From NCBI GenBank assembly GCA_017559845.1, contig JAFYQQ010000005.1:1-64000 (forward strand): a DNA stretch of 64,000 bases, read 5' to 3'. Position 1 is the stretch's first letter, and each line of letters starts with the position of its first letter. Below the pieces are notes generated by a model. The model was not told where the DNA came from. It saw only the letters and a list, made by a program, of their open reading frames with translations, and did not search any database. The DNA comes from Bacteroidaceae bacterium. Lineage in GTDB: Bacteria > Bacteroidota > Bacteroidia > Bacteroidales > Bacteroidaceae. The position numbers and the translations under genes are program-made. Shown here piece after piece: positions 16,201 to 25,484 of this stretch.

Positions 16201-19200
16201 GGCTGACATCCGTGTACTTTTGCACGGCGGCCGCATCTATGATGCCTATGGCGGCAGTTGTAATGCCGATATCTACGGAGGAACCTATGTAGAAGTAGGC
16301 GATGGTGGCAGTGGAAAGCTCCAGGTAATGAACAGTGTCTTTGGCGCGAATGACTTTGGTGGCCGCCTGCTCAAGTCACGTCTGTGGGATTTGGGTGAGG
16401 GAAAGAGCGTAAGTTCTCTTACTCATGTCAAGTACCTTTCTGGTGCGGTGGAGAACGAGATTTATGGTGGCTCATTCGGCTCTTATGATTATACGAAGTT
16501 TTCAGAAGACGAGAAAGAAGGTTTCAAGTTCCCTGAGCAATCTTCTGATCCTGAAGGAACAGGAGAGATCAAGGCAAACACCTTCGTGCAGGTGGCAAGC
16601 CAGTCAGCCAACCCCGCTGATTATGTAAAGGGAGCCATCTATGGTGGCGGACGCGGTTATGCCAATGCGTCACGTATTGTAGACGTGAAGCAATCCTATG
16701 TTCATCTGGCGGCTTCACCCATACGAACCACAGAACTCGTACCCACCGTTTTCGGAGGCGGATACTATTCTTATGTGGAAAACACACTGGTCAATGCCTA
16801 TTCCGGCAAGGTGGGAACCATCTATGGCGGTACGGCGGGTATGAGTGCTGAAAAATTAGCAGATAAGATATCCTATAATGCAGGCACCACAGTGGTGAAT
16901 CTGCATTCTATGGTAAATCCCAATATGAATGTGTTTGGAGCCGGAGCTTTGGCAGGTGCAGCAACAACCCATGTCAATCTCAATGGCGGTCAGGCGGCCA
17001 ACATCTATGGCGGCAGCTTTGAAGAGGGTATCTGCCAGACCACACATGTCAATGTGCCGGAAAACTCAACCGTGGCGGTAAAGTCACTCTATGGCGGAAG
17101 CAAGGGAAAGAGTGCCAGTCTGCCTTGTGATGTAGAAACGGCGAACATCATTGTAAAATCTGACCAGGCTTATGTCAGCGACACCATCTTTGGCGGTAAC
17201 CATGCCTATCGTGCCGTAGAAAAAACAAATATTGACATTCAAGTGCCCGTGCGAATGGAACCCGGCGGCACACTTGTCAATGTCTACGGTGGTGGCAACG
17301 GTTCTGCCACCATTACGGGCAGCACCCATGTCAAGCTGAGCGAAAACGCCCAGCTGCTGGATGTCTATGGCGGTGGTAAGAGCGGAAAGGTGCTGGACGC
17401 CTATGACGGTGCCCTGGCTGAGAGCGTTAAGGATTATTATGCTAGTCTTTCTAGTTATCCTGGTAATCCCACCTGGGATGCCACTGCTTCCAAACACAAC
17501 ACCCATGTGGAACTATTGGGCGGTGAATTGCGCAATGTCTATGCCGGTGGTTATGCGGGTAATGTGGAGGGCGACACCTATCTGGAGATTGGTAAGACCA
17601 TGGATGCCCCCACACATGCCGAAGGCAATCCCACCATCCGTCGCAGTGCATATGGTGGAGGTGAGATGGCAAAGGTAACCGGAACCGCAAAAGTGGACAT
17701 GTGGAACGGACATGTGGGTTATTATTATGACGATGCGGCCACAGACAAATACGTGAAGGAACTTGACCTGCGCAAGGAAGGGGATAACCTGCTCAAGGAG
17801 AACGGTAACCTCTATGGTGCCGGATATGGCGAGGGTGCTGTGGTGATGACTACCGAGGTAAACCTCTATGATGGTGTCATCCGTAACGGACTATATGGTG
17901 GCGGTGAGATTGCTGCCGTAGGTGTAGGTGCTACCAAACTGGAGAACGAGAAGTATGTACTTGATACTTCAAAGGAATTTAAAGCTGGTAAGGCCAATAT
18001 ATACATGTATGGCGGACATGTAGAAGGTGATGTATTCGGTGGCGGACGCGGATTTAGCTACGACCTCACCGGTAATGAGGTGACAGGTAAGATTTACTAT
18101 ACCGACGGTTACGTGTTTGGTGGTACAAACGTGGAGATTTATCGCGGTAAGATCGGCACGGATGCTTCACTGGAGGAAGGCCATGGAAATGTCTTTGGTG
18201 GCGGTAATATAGGTTACGTATATGGTGGTACTGGTTCCAGTCGGAGTGTGCTGTATACCGGTGAAACAGATGCAGCCAATGTCAAATTTAACGGACATTA
18301 TTACACAGATAATACTTGGACCAAACGTACCGAGGATTGCCACGTTCATATCGAAGCCAGGTGCAAAGTGTTGCAAGCAGTCAAGATTGGTGATACAGAT
18401 TATGCGGCTGGAGAATACGTTCCTGTCGAAAAATTAAATACCCTCAACGCTACTGCAACTGAATGGAAAAATCTTGACCAGGAGGGTATCACCATCCGCA
18501 ATGCCGTGTTTGCCGGTGGTAACGTGTCGTCGGGTAGCGATAAGATCTATGCCAATGCGGTTACGATCTATGGTAATGCTACGGCATCTGTCGTTGACGT
18601 CTTTGCAAAGGACTTCATCTCTGTGGGTGGCGATGGTGTAGGTGGTCTCTATGGCGATGGTAACCTCACCTTCGTAGACGGATACCGCGAGCTGAACATC
18701 ACCAACTATGGTACTGACTTCTATAATCTGGATGCAGACCTGACATATGACGAATACCTAAAGCTCTCTGACCGCGAAAAGGGCTTCTATGATTTGCAGT
18801 ACTCACCAAAGTCTGACATTAGCTTCTATTTTGAAGGTGTCCAATACGTCTATTATGCCCAACAGGCCGATGAAATCGACGAGCATGAATTCAAGACCAT
18901 GCTGAATGCCTACATCCAGAAATGTGCTTTGGAAATGACAGAAAAGTGGAACCAAACAGACAATGACGGCACTGTAAAATACACGCCCACAGAAACTTTT
19001 GAATTCAAATTGGGAAATACCACCTATACCTATTCAACAGGTACATCGTATACTGCCGCCCAATATGACGAGATGATGGCCAACTACAAACTGTACATAA
19101 AACAGGATATGGAGGCCAAATGGGATATCAACGGTGAATGTTCGCTCACAGCAGGTCGTATGTTGAACACCATCCAGCGTGCCGACTTCTGCGGAATGTT

Positions 19201-22200
19201 CGGTAGCCGTATCATGCTCTATGGTGCGCAAGACCGTGTGCCCGAAATCGTGGATTACACGAAATACACCATCAACCGTGTGGGGGAGGTGTCGCTCAAC
19301 CAACGCAAAGCGGCCTACGATAATAGTGAAATCCATGGTAACTACTTCGGTATCTACAATGTGGTGAATCTGTTGGGTGCGCTTACCTCGGATGTGAAGT
19401 TCACAGATATTCGTGAGGATGTTGGTATCCTTGAAGAGGGGTTAAAGGCTGATGGCAAAAAGTACATACAATATAAATACGATAAATTGTCAACAGACCC
19501 GCGAGCCCGTAACATGGCATCCAGCAAGAATATGGTGGCACAGGCTTCGGGCGTATTCCTCGAATTGGTGAAGGAGGTAGATGCTGATGGCAATAAGACG
19601 TATGGCCCTATTACTGGTGTAATCCAGCTGGACCTTATCAATGTGAAACCTGGTGAAGGTGGTGGATATGTGTATGCTAAAAACGAACATCATGCACCAA
19701 CTACGCTAGCTTCGGACATCACAGCTCGCCAGGTACTCTCTGAAGATAATCAGGGAGCTGTATCTTATGCCAATTTTGTTTATGATGGAGCATTGCAGGC
19801 GATGCAGACATCGGGTAACTTTGTGCATCCGACCAAGCGTATCGTGGACGAGTGCTTCCCCCGTGGAGGTTATTACACCCCTGGTGAAACAAACTACTCC
19901 AATGCGCACTTCTGGTATATCCGTGGTGACTTCTATGTGTATGACCAATATGTGTCTGGATACACTGGCGCTGCACAAGCCTATGAACAGGATATCGAGA
20001 TACCCCTCACCATTGCTGCCGGTTCAGAAGGCCGCATGACACTGCAGAGCGTCAACCCCAGCAAGTATGCCTATTTCGTGGGCAAGCACTATGGCGACAA
20101 GGTGCTGACGGCCGATGACAATATCTTGGTCGAAGACAAGACCTACTATCTCAACGACCCCATTAGCTACTGGGATTGGTCGCAACTCTCCATCACTGAC
20201 CAGGCCTACTTCGTGGACGAAACGTATGTAGCCATCTGTGATGCGAAGATTGATGGTACTGAATATCAAAAAGGTCATGTGTTGCTTCCTGCTGATTACG
20301 AGAGTCTGGTTACCGCCTCTGGGAATGTTGCCTTTATTAAAGACATCAATGGTAATTACTGGGAAGAAAATGACGCATATAAGGAAACCACGAAAAATGT
20401 ATTCCGCATTTCTAACGAGATTTCGCATGATGCTGGTTATCTGTTAACCTTTGATATTTCCAACCCCTTGGAGTGGGACAACTATTATACCCAACTCAAC
20501 AAAGGTGATGGAAATATCGTGAAAATGCTCGAGTCGGAGTATAAGACCCTGTTAACAGCCGGAACCATCAATGCCCGTGACTACACGATAGCACCCACCT
20601 TGCTCTGTACTAAGAGCGGTATCTATGGCCAACGCGAATACGCAATGGATGACTTGGTAAATGAAGCAGTATATAACAGTCAGAATGGTATTGCAAATTC
20701 GTCCAATCAAAATATTCAAGACGCATACGATGCGATAGAAGGTGATCAAGCCCTATTTAGTCCAGCCTACGTGGTCACTGCGGACGAACTGTCGTTCACT
20801 CATAATGGAAAAGACTACCATATGTTTGGGGGCAGTTATATCAGTAAGGACTTGTATGACGCTTTGAAGGATGAATCACTGAAAAATACCTCAAATTTCG
20901 AACCTGCCTATATATGTATCAATACCATTGAGGTGGCCGATAAGGAGTATGTGCTGAATGGCCAGTTGATACCAGCATCTCGCTATACAGAATTGAAAGA
21001 ACAGGCTAAAGACAATGCAAACACATTTATGTATGGCAAGGCAGATACAAATGGCGAACTGAGTCGCTATTTCAGTTTTGCATATGTCTGCACCAAGGAT
21101 GGTAAGTATGGCGGTAGCTATTTCGAGGAGAAAAAGAACTATAGAGCTCTTGACTTCTGTGGTTTGTCTCGCGATGAACGTAATGCAGAAAATGTATTTA
21201 CATACAACTTCGATGCCTTTGACCTCCTGGCCACAGACTTTGATCCTGACATCAGAAAATATCAAGAACCCTATTGGAACACTCAGGCGGTGAACTATAC
21301 GGCGACCTATTCAGGAGCTGGTTCTTATGAACTGTACATGCGGACAGGTGCTTCTGATACTTATGATGGTAGCTTAGAGGGTCCGGTTACAATAACGAAT
21401 GGTAAGACCTACCAACGTGCAGAATATGAGCAGATCCTGAACGAGAAGTCTCACTATATGCCGATTAAGGTAGACGATGTCAACGTAGCGCATTACGTTG
21501 TCAACGAGACATTCGAGAAAGCCAATGTCTATTACCCGGTTGGTAAGGTCATTTCGGCAGAGGAATACAGCAAGTTAAGTGTCCTTTTGACGGAAAAAGT
21601 AACAGAATTTAAAGCTAACACATTCAGTGCCCAAGGCACCTATTACTATTGTACAGAAGGGTACATAATGAGTGAGAAAAGTCTGGGAATTACCGATTGT
21701 GTTGATGAGAAAAAGGCTTATAGCGGTAAAGGAAAGCCTGTTCCCGCGGGAACAGTCATCTCTCAAACAGACTACGATAAATTGCCTAACTATCAGAATG
21801 GATTTATCATTCAGGGACATGCACCCATACAGACAACTACGATATATGTTCCTCGCGAATCAGACATCAATAATTTGAGTAAAGATCGCGTCATTACGGT
21901 GGTGTACCGCTACGACTATAAGGAAGGTGAAGGTACAAGTATTACACATCACAGTGAAAAGCATATCATCAACATTCACCTGGAATTCCGTAGCGGACAA
22001 CCGACAATTGGTGATGTGACACCTCCGGCCACAGTATTGCCCAACTCTGTGGTGGGTCTGTCTGTACCCTCTGTCAAGAGAGGTGCCTACGAAATTCTTG
22101 GTGGTGGATGGGAAATCTTCGAAACCCCCGAAGATGCTTACGAGCATAAGAATGGCGTAGAATATAAAAACAATGCCACCCCCATGTACTGGTATCAGAA

Positions 22201-24826
22201 TAACTACTATGTGGCCTACTATGCCAAGACCTATCTGGGTAAGGCCTACTCTAACCCTGTACCCTTCTCGGTGGCCAACTACCATCGCATTGGCGAGGTT
22301 ATGAACCACGACCAACGCATGTTCATCGACCATAAGGATGTGGACCGCCCCAGCAAGATTTATTTGGATGCTGCTGATTATGAAGCCAACAGCATAGCTG
22401 CTGGAGAGAAGGAAAAGAACGACCTCGACTTCCTTTATGACCTTTACATGGAAACCAATGCAGGAATGACTTCTGCTACGGAACCTTATAAGTTCAATGA
22501 ACGAATCGAGAACGCTGCCAATCTGGATTTCATCCTGCGCAGTGACATTGTGCCCAAGAAATATACAGACTGGCAACAGCCTGGAAATATTAGTGATGCT
22601 TGCTTTGCCGGAAACTTCCACGGAAACGGTCATACCGTAAGCGGACTCAACAAGTCGCTCTTCGGCTACCTGTGCGGAACGGTATACAACACCGGCGTTA
22701 CCGGATCCTTTACCGGCGGTGGTGTGGCTGATAATGGTGGTACGGCTGTGAACTGCTGGGTGAAGACATCTGGAACACCAACTTCGTGTGCCGTCATCGG
22801 TAATGCGGCTAAAAACGCCTCAGATGTCCAGGTCATCAATTCTTATTATGACAGCGCCAACGGATTCACTGCTGAAGGTATGGCCACCCCACGTCCCGAA
22901 GCAGATTTCGTAAAGGGTCATGTGGCATACGACCTCAACCGCTATTATCTGGAAGCGCGCAGAGGCGTAGAAAACGGCAATGAGGACAAGAAGTTCATGT
23001 TCTTCCAGCGTCAGCCCAACGGACAACTTGAATTGGCTGACGGAACAGGTGCCCCCGAATTGTGGACCTCATACTATCATACCGATAATGTGCTTGACAA
23101 GTATGTGGAAGAAAACATCAAGACTGGTGATTTCATCTATGCCAAGGGTGAGATACCCCTGGAAGCAGACGTCAGAATGGAGAAGGAGAGTGGTGTCCAT
23201 TATCCCATCTACCCCGATGACTATCTGTTCTTCGGACAGTCGCTGAACTATACGCCTTCACATGACAATGTGCCCGAGGCCCTCATAAAGAACGAAGACA
23301 ACCTGGTGGTACATAACAACGAAACGGCCAACCGCGTTTACCGCGCGCCGGCATATCGCCGTAGCAGCAGCCTGAACAAGGACAATCCTGCAGTCTACTT
23401 CAATCGCCATGCAGCCTTTGCCGGAACACATGACAGCAAGCCGGTGGATGCTGACCTCACAGCCATCGATTTCACTGGAGCAAGTGGAAAAGAAACGGAT
23501 GAGGTGAAGACGGCTGTGGTGTACACTCCCTTGCTCGATTACGAGGGACTGAAGAGTTTCGATGTAACGGGCATCACCCAGAACCTCCTCGTGTATGCCG
23601 ATGCAGGGGATGGCATTCTGTCTGCCTCTTTGCCCGAACCAGCATACAGTGCCAATACAAACGGCTGGAACGAAGTGGACATTGTACCGGCTCAGGAAGT
23701 GGCCAATGTAAAGGGACACCTTGTTGTAAAGGGTGATGATGGTTATGTCAGCAAACGCAACCACTTCCTGGTGGACAAGCAGGACTTCAACGCGCCCTTG
23801 GCCTATACCTTCGGCGGTGAGAATTTCATGTGGTACCAGCGCAAGCCCGAAGTCTTCATCGATGGTACCGGCGGATGGGAAGGCCTCTGTCTGCCCTTCA
23901 CGGCAAAGATGGTATCTGCACATCAGAAGGGAGAAATTACCCACTTCTATGGCGATGACAACAAGGCACACGAATATTGGTTGCGTGCGCCCAAGGAAGT
24001 GAAAACGGATGATAAGAATACACACATGATCTTTGCATGTCCCGGAACGGGTGAAACAGATAAAGAAGTGAGCAATGCGTTCCTTTATAATTACTATTAC
24101 AGTAAAGTGGATGACAACGGAGACTCTTACTGGAATTCAGAATTCAACCAAAGCCCCAATGGCAATAGCGAATCGGACAATCACGGCAATTATTATGCCG
24201 GCCCTCGTACTTATGAAGATTATGCCTACCTCACAGCCAACGTACCTTATATTATAGGCTTCCCGGGAGTGCGTTATTACGAATTCGACATGTCCGGCCA
24301 GTTCGCCCCCGAACATTCAGCCTCCGACATTTCCAAACTCGATAAGCAGACCATCTCGTATGTCTCTGGAACCAGGGCAACCATTCCGGTCAGCGATGAA
24401 AACAATATGAAGACCGCTGTGGGTGACTATACCTATACCGGTACATTCATCGGACAGGATATAACCAACGGATATGTGTTGAACAATGCAGGCAGTGCAT
24501 TTGAAACCGCCACATCTGTGGTGCCCTTCCGCACTTACATCACCAAGACTCCCAGCCCCCAGTCAGCGCCCAAGCGCATCCACATTGGTTATCAGCAGGA
24601 AGGCGCATCGCCCGAAAAGGATATGTTGCACAACCTCTATATCCGTGGAGGAAAGGGAACTATTCACATAGAATCCACCCTGGAGGTTGAGACAAAGGTA
24701 ACCATCCACACCCTGAGCGGTGTATTGGTGAAGGAACTCTATGTCCTCCCAGGAGCCAAGGTCAATGTGCCCATGCAGCACCAAGGCGTCTATATTGTCA
24801 ACCGCCGCAAGGTCTCAGTCAATTAA
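13295..24826 (+). CDS. Giant YGGG-repeat surface protein with T9SS sorting domain
   Basis: This is a secreted protein of about 3,843 residues, the largest in the window. Residues 1-46 form a signal peptide with a long n-region ending AQAQ; starts at 13319 or 13346 are also possible. Residues about 50-1800 are dense repeats of the form (V/I)(Y/F)GGGxxGxVxGxTxVxIxGG, suggesting a long beta-solenoid. Residues about 1700-2850 carry a different repeat (GxxIxxxxYxxL with PAYxC segments). A GLUG-like stretch (GNGHTVSGL) lies near residue 3110, followed by a Prevotella-type C-terminal region containing GGWEGLCLPFTA. The last ~70 residues, from RGGKGTIHIEST to GVYIVNRRKV, fit a type A T9SS C-terminal sorting domain, so export through the type IX system is inferred. 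The role is probably adhesion or surface scaffolding with the upstream fimbrillins. Confidence 0.85.
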   Translation: MYRTKVTYMNTQYCLTLMSHLFSRSAFGRICGLLVLWSFGALLAQAQIVIDGDVYGGGLNGAVGSTEGNTETATTVEVAGQTGNVSVRTVFGGGQNGKVHGNTKVDINGGTIGAETLKGTPYGGVYGGGEGTDAVVSGATYVTINGGENFNNVYGGGKQAPLSGNAHVFLQSGIVRNNVFAGACMANIEGYALVDIQGNNANQLLVKAVYGGNDISGLILNSSPSSISSSYISYIPLVTSGLSDDLSSYVFARSTATNAFIGNVFGGGNGDYDYRGSEGNWSVTMTDPEATTDEKTITFEGLTNLPVASHAYLQIEGGTYGSIYGGGNKATISGSTDIYFGIGMNGESYADVAPMTNIPKDALEWLDLYEGYTLNDGGSTFKMNYNAFRIFGGNNIADMNIRPTWHLKSGMVGNIYSGGNQGRMTYEKGLFLPLTSNHIKVNNVYGGCRMADVNPGEANGNGTIAGETITYHRFKHADNDAKFAESYKATYNFAEGYAARVLVLAGQINNLYGGNDISGKVYHGTNVELRGAISGDVYGGGNGSYAYTDKADWKEAHPEDADYYYEPGGNSLQALYNKRPHVEKTLLHITGIDAAAPPVYVTGGVYCGGNSATLDGDQSKLTAKFMIGQNVIINGVFLGSNGENMVKEEVLEKYATNAFSSLDLKNEGQFAEYMKGVSVNLIPKIEWEWDDNDNTLQPGKSGINSYIGSFYCGGNVGSMTTPHQMVMNFPRCLTVFDRIVGGCNASNISAGNHNAALKGGVTNAFTNGSAKEGGKAKVVLNVDARLEPRALKPEFNQYGFITGTPTFAINKENYTYGAKNDYSILKGANVYGGCYTSGYINGDVEINIKRDLVSPDIPEADMKLTNSDFLADAGLTEAPFAHYVFSKAMNVFGGGYGAQTEIRGKSTINLDKNARVMKVFGGGEQGVVLNGATINLKPTLEKPANGDCNVYMVYGGGYEGAMGRQDKVEADIRVLLHGGRIYDAYGGSCNADIYGGTYVEVGDGGSGKLQVMNSVFGANDFGGRLLKSRLWDLGEGKSVSSLTHVKYLSGAVENEIYGGSFGSYDYTKFSEDEKEGFKFPEQSSDPEGTGEIKANTFVQVASQSANPADYVKGAIYGGGRGYANASRIVDVKQSYVHLAASPIRTTELVPTVFGGGYYSYVENTLVNAYSGKVGTIYGGTAGMSAEKLADKISYNAGTTVVNLHSMVNPNMNVFGAGALAGAATTHVNLNGGQAANIYGGSFEEGICQTTHVNVPENSTVAVKSLYGGSKGKSASLPCDVETANIIVKSDQAYVSDTIFGGNHAYRAVEKTNIDIQVPVRMEPGGTLVNVYGGGNGSATITGSTHVKLSENAQLLDVYGGGKSGKVLDAYDGALAESVKDYYASLSSYPGNPTWDATASKHNTHVELLGGELRNVYAGGYAGNVEGDTYLEIGKTMDAPTHAEGNPTIRRSAYGGGEMAKVTGTAKVDMWNGHVGYYYDDAATDKYVKELDLRKEGDNLLKENGNLYGAGYGEGAVVMTTEVNLYDGVIRNGLYGGGEIAAVGVGATKLENEKYVLDTSKEFKAGKANIYMYGGHVEGDVFGGGRGFSYDLTGNEVTGKIYYTDGYVFGGTNVEIYRGKIGTDASLEEGHGNVFGGGNIGYVYGGTGSSRSVLYTGETDAANVKFNGHYYTDNTWTKRTEDCHVHIEARCKVLQAVKIGDTDYAAGEYVPVEKLNTLNATATEWKNLDQEGITIRNAVFAGGNVSSGSDKIYANAVTIYGNATASVVDVFAKDFISVGGDGVGGLYGDGNLTFVDGYRELNITNYGTDFYNLDADLTYDEYLKLSDREKGFYDLQYSPKSDISFYFEGVQYVYYAQQADEIDEHEFKTMLNAYIQKCALEMTEKWNQTDNDGTVKYTPTETFEFKLGNTTYTYSTGTSYTAAQYDEMMANYKLYIKQDMEAKWDINGECSLTAGRMLNTIQRADFCGMFGSRIMLYGAQDRVPEIVDYTKYTINRVGEVSLNQRKAAYDNSEIHGNYFGIYNVVNLLGALTSDVKFTDIREDVGILEEGLKADGKKYIQYKYDKLSTDPRARNMASSKNMVAQASGVFLELVKEVDADGNKTYGPITGVIQLDLINVKPGEGGGYVYAKNEHHAPTTLASDITARQVLSEDNQGAVSYANFVYDGALQAMQTSGNFVHPTKRIVDECFPRGGYYTPGETNYSNAHFWYIRGDFYVYDQYVSGYTGAAQAYEQDIEIPLTIAAGSEGRMTLQSVNPSKYAYFVGKHYGDKVLTADDNILVEDKTYYLNDPISYWDWSQLSITDQAYFVDETYVAICDAKIDGTEYQKGHVLLPADYESLVTASGNVAFIKDINGNYWEENDAYKETTKNVFRISNEISHDAGYLLTFDISNPLEWDNYYTQLNKGDGNIVKMLESEYKTLLTAGTINARDYTIAPTLLCTKSGIYGQREYAMDDLVNEAVYNSQNGIANSSNQNIQDAYDAIEGDQALFSPAYVVTADELSFTHNGKDYHMFGGSYISKDLYDALKDESLKNTSNFEPAYICINTIEVADKEYVLNGQLIPASRYTELKEQAKDNANTFMYGKADTNGELSRYFSFAYVCTKDGKYGGSYFEEKKNYRALDFCGLSRDERNAENVFTYNFDAFDLLATDFDPDIRKYQEPYWNTQAVNYTATYSGAGSYELYMRTGASDTYDGSLEGPVTITNGKTYQRAEYEQILNEKSHYMPIKVDDVNVAHYVVNETFEKANVYYPVGKVISAEEYSKLSVLLTEKVTEFKANTFSAQGTYYYCTEGYIMSEKSLGITDCVDEKKAYSGKGKPVPAGTVISQTDYDKLPNYQNGFIIQGHAPIQTTTIYVPRESDINNLSKDRVITVVYRYDYKEGEGTSITHHSEKHIINIHLEFRSGQPTIGDVTPPATVLPNSVVGLSVPSVKRGAYEILGGGWEIFETPEDAYEHKNGVEYKNNATPMYWYQNNYYVAYYAKTYLGKAYSNPVPFSVANYHRIGEVMNHDQRMFIDHKDVDRPSKIYLDAADYEANSIAAGEKEKNDLDFLYDLYMETNAGMTSATEPYKFNERIENAANLDFILRSDIVPKKYTDWQQPGNISDACFAGNFHGNGHTVSGLNKSLFGYLCGTVYNTGVTGSFTGGGVADNGGTAVNCWVKTSGTPTSCAVIGNAAKNASDVQVINSYYDSANGFTAEGMATPRPEADFVKGHVAYDLNRYYLEARRGVENGNEDKKFMFFQRQPNGQLELADGTGAPELWTSYYHTDNVLDKYVEENIKTGDFIYAKGEIPLEADVRMEKESGVHYPIYPDDYLFFGQSLNYTPSHDNVPEALIKNEDNLVVHNNETANRVYRAPAYRRSSSLNKDNPAVYFNRHAAFAGTHDSKPVDADLTAIDFTGASGKETDEVKTAVVYTPLLDYEGLKSFDVTGITQNLLVYADAGDGILSASLPEPAYSANTNGWNEVDIVPAQEVANVKGHLVVKGDDGYVSKRNHFLVDKQDFNAPLAYTFGGENFMWYQRKPEVFIDGTGGWEGLCLPFTAKMVSAHQKGEITHFYGDDNKAHEYWLRAPKEVKTDDKNTHMIFACPGTGETDKEVSNAFLYNYYYSKVDDNGDSYWNSEFNQSPNGNSESDNHGNYYAGPRTYEDYAYLTANVPYIIGFPGVRYYEFDMSGQFAPEHSASDISKLDKQTISYVSGTRATIPVSDENNMKTAVGDYTYTGTFIGQDITNGYVLNNAGSAFETATSVVPFRTYITKTPSPQSAPKRIHIGYQQEGASPEKDMLHNLYIRGGKGTIHIESTLEVETKVTIHTLSGVLVKELYVLPGAKVNVPMQHQGVYIVNRRKVSVN
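13440..18700 (+). repeat. YGGG-type protein repeat array in giant protein 1
   Basis: The encoded segment repeats a degenerate ~25-60 residue unit centred on (V/I)(Y/F)GGGN, followed by G(T/D)VxGxTxVxIxGGxI. Aromatic-GGG cores occur dozens of times. Unit spacing varies because insertions of different length sit between cores. At DNA level the recurring block is TATGGCGGTGG or TTTGGTGGCGG. Confidence 0.85.
18400..21800 (+). repeat. Second protein repeat family in giant protein 1
   Basis: About ten copies of a motif near G-x-x-I-x-x-x-x-Y-x-x-L can be read, for example GHVLLPADYESL (near 20280), GQLIPASRYTEL (near 20960), GKVISAEEYSKL (near 21545) and GTVISQTDYDKL (near 21750). Several are preceded by a segment of the type F-x-P-A-Y-(V/I)-C. 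I do not recognise this as a named domain. Confidence 0.6.
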
Positions 24827-24860
24827 AGTCTCTAAAGTCCCTAAGGCCCTTGTTAAAAAA
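24826..24860 (+). repeat. Degenerate 9-bp repeats between giant protein 1 and the four-helix gene
   Basis: TCTCTAAAGTCCCTAAGGCCC continues the AAAGTCCTTAGGG theme seen at 9810-9872 and 10980-11060. It spans the short intergenic gap, so the same simple repeat marks several gene boundaries in the island. Confidence 0.55.
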
Positions 24861-25418
24861 ATGGAAAAACTGATCAGACATACTGGCAATTACAAAAACC
24901 TTCTGAGTTATCAGAAGGCCGATGTCATATACTGTATCACTGTTCAGTTTTGCAACAAATATCTGTCCAAGGCAGACCGCACCTTCGACCAGATGGTGCA
25001 GGCTGCCCGTTCCGGCAAGCAGAACATCATTGAAGGGTGTGCCGCCTCGGCCACCTCTTCCAAGACCGAAATAAAGCTTATCAATGTGGCCAAGGCCAGC
25101 CTGCAGGAACTGCTGGAAGATTACGAAGACTATCTGAAGACACATGGTCAGCGCCAGTGGGAAGAAGACTCTGTGGAGCTGGAAGCCATGCGCCGTCTGG
25201 GCAAGGAGCATAGCGATGCCGGCTATTATATGCAGCTCATCGCCACCCGTCCGCCCGCCACAATAGCCAATATGGCCATAGTGCTTATCAAGCAGGCCGA
25301 CTATCTGCTCTTCCGCCAGCTCGAGCGCCTGGAGAAAGACTTCCTTCAGCATGGCGGATTCACAGAAAGAATGTACAGAATAAGATCAGAACAAAGAAGA
25401 AATAACGAGAAATCATAG
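24861..25418 (+). CDS. S23/four-helix-bundle protein
   Basis: This is a 185-residue cytoplasmic, helix-rich protein of the four-helix-bundle family related to 23S rRNA intervening-sequence proteins, in the Bacteroidales 'four helix bundle suffix' subgroup. Characteristic parts are FDQMVQAARSGKQNIIEGCA (about residues 41-60), NVAKASLQELLEDYEDYL (about 74-91) and a basic C-terminus. There is no signal peptide or membrane segment. The same fold includes Avd, the accessory protein of diversity-generating retroelements, but no reverse transcriptase or template repeat is visible here. It lies between two giant adhesin genes, starting 34 bp after the first. Its frame stays open upstream into the giant gene's end, but the ATG at 24861 is where similarity begins. 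Function unknown. Confidence 0.82.
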   Translation: MEKLIRHTGNYKNLLSYQKADVIYCITVQFCNKYLSKADRTFDQMVQAARSGKQNIIEGCAASATSSKTEIKLINVAKASLQELLEDYEDYLKTHGQRQWEEDSVELEAMRRLGKEHSDAGYYMQLIATRPPATIANMAIVLIKQADYLLFRQLERLEKDFLQHGGFTERMYRIRSEQRRNNEKS

Positions 25419-25480
25419 TCCCCCAAGTCCCCCTGGGGGCCTAAAGCCCCTAAAGACTCTCCAAATCCCCAAAAAACAAA
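25419..25480 (+). repeat. C-rich variant of the 9-bp repeat before giant protein 2
   Basis: The gap after the four-helix gene contains AGTCCCCCAAGTCCCCC and CCTAAAGCCCCTAAAGAC, a C-richer version of the AAGTCCTTAGGG repeats found at other gene boundaries of this island. No promoter or terminator was seen here. Confidence 0.5.
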
Positions 25481-25484
25481 GAAC

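Noticed and set aside
13440..18700. CRISPR array or diversity-generating retroelement variable repeats
   Set aside because: Repeats are degenerate coding repeats without fixed-length spacers; no cas, reverse transcriptase or template repeat found.
24741..24860. N-terminal extension of the four-helix protein into the giant gene
   Set aside because: It overlaps the conserved sorting domain in another frame and passes through the simple repeat; similarity to the family begins at 24861.
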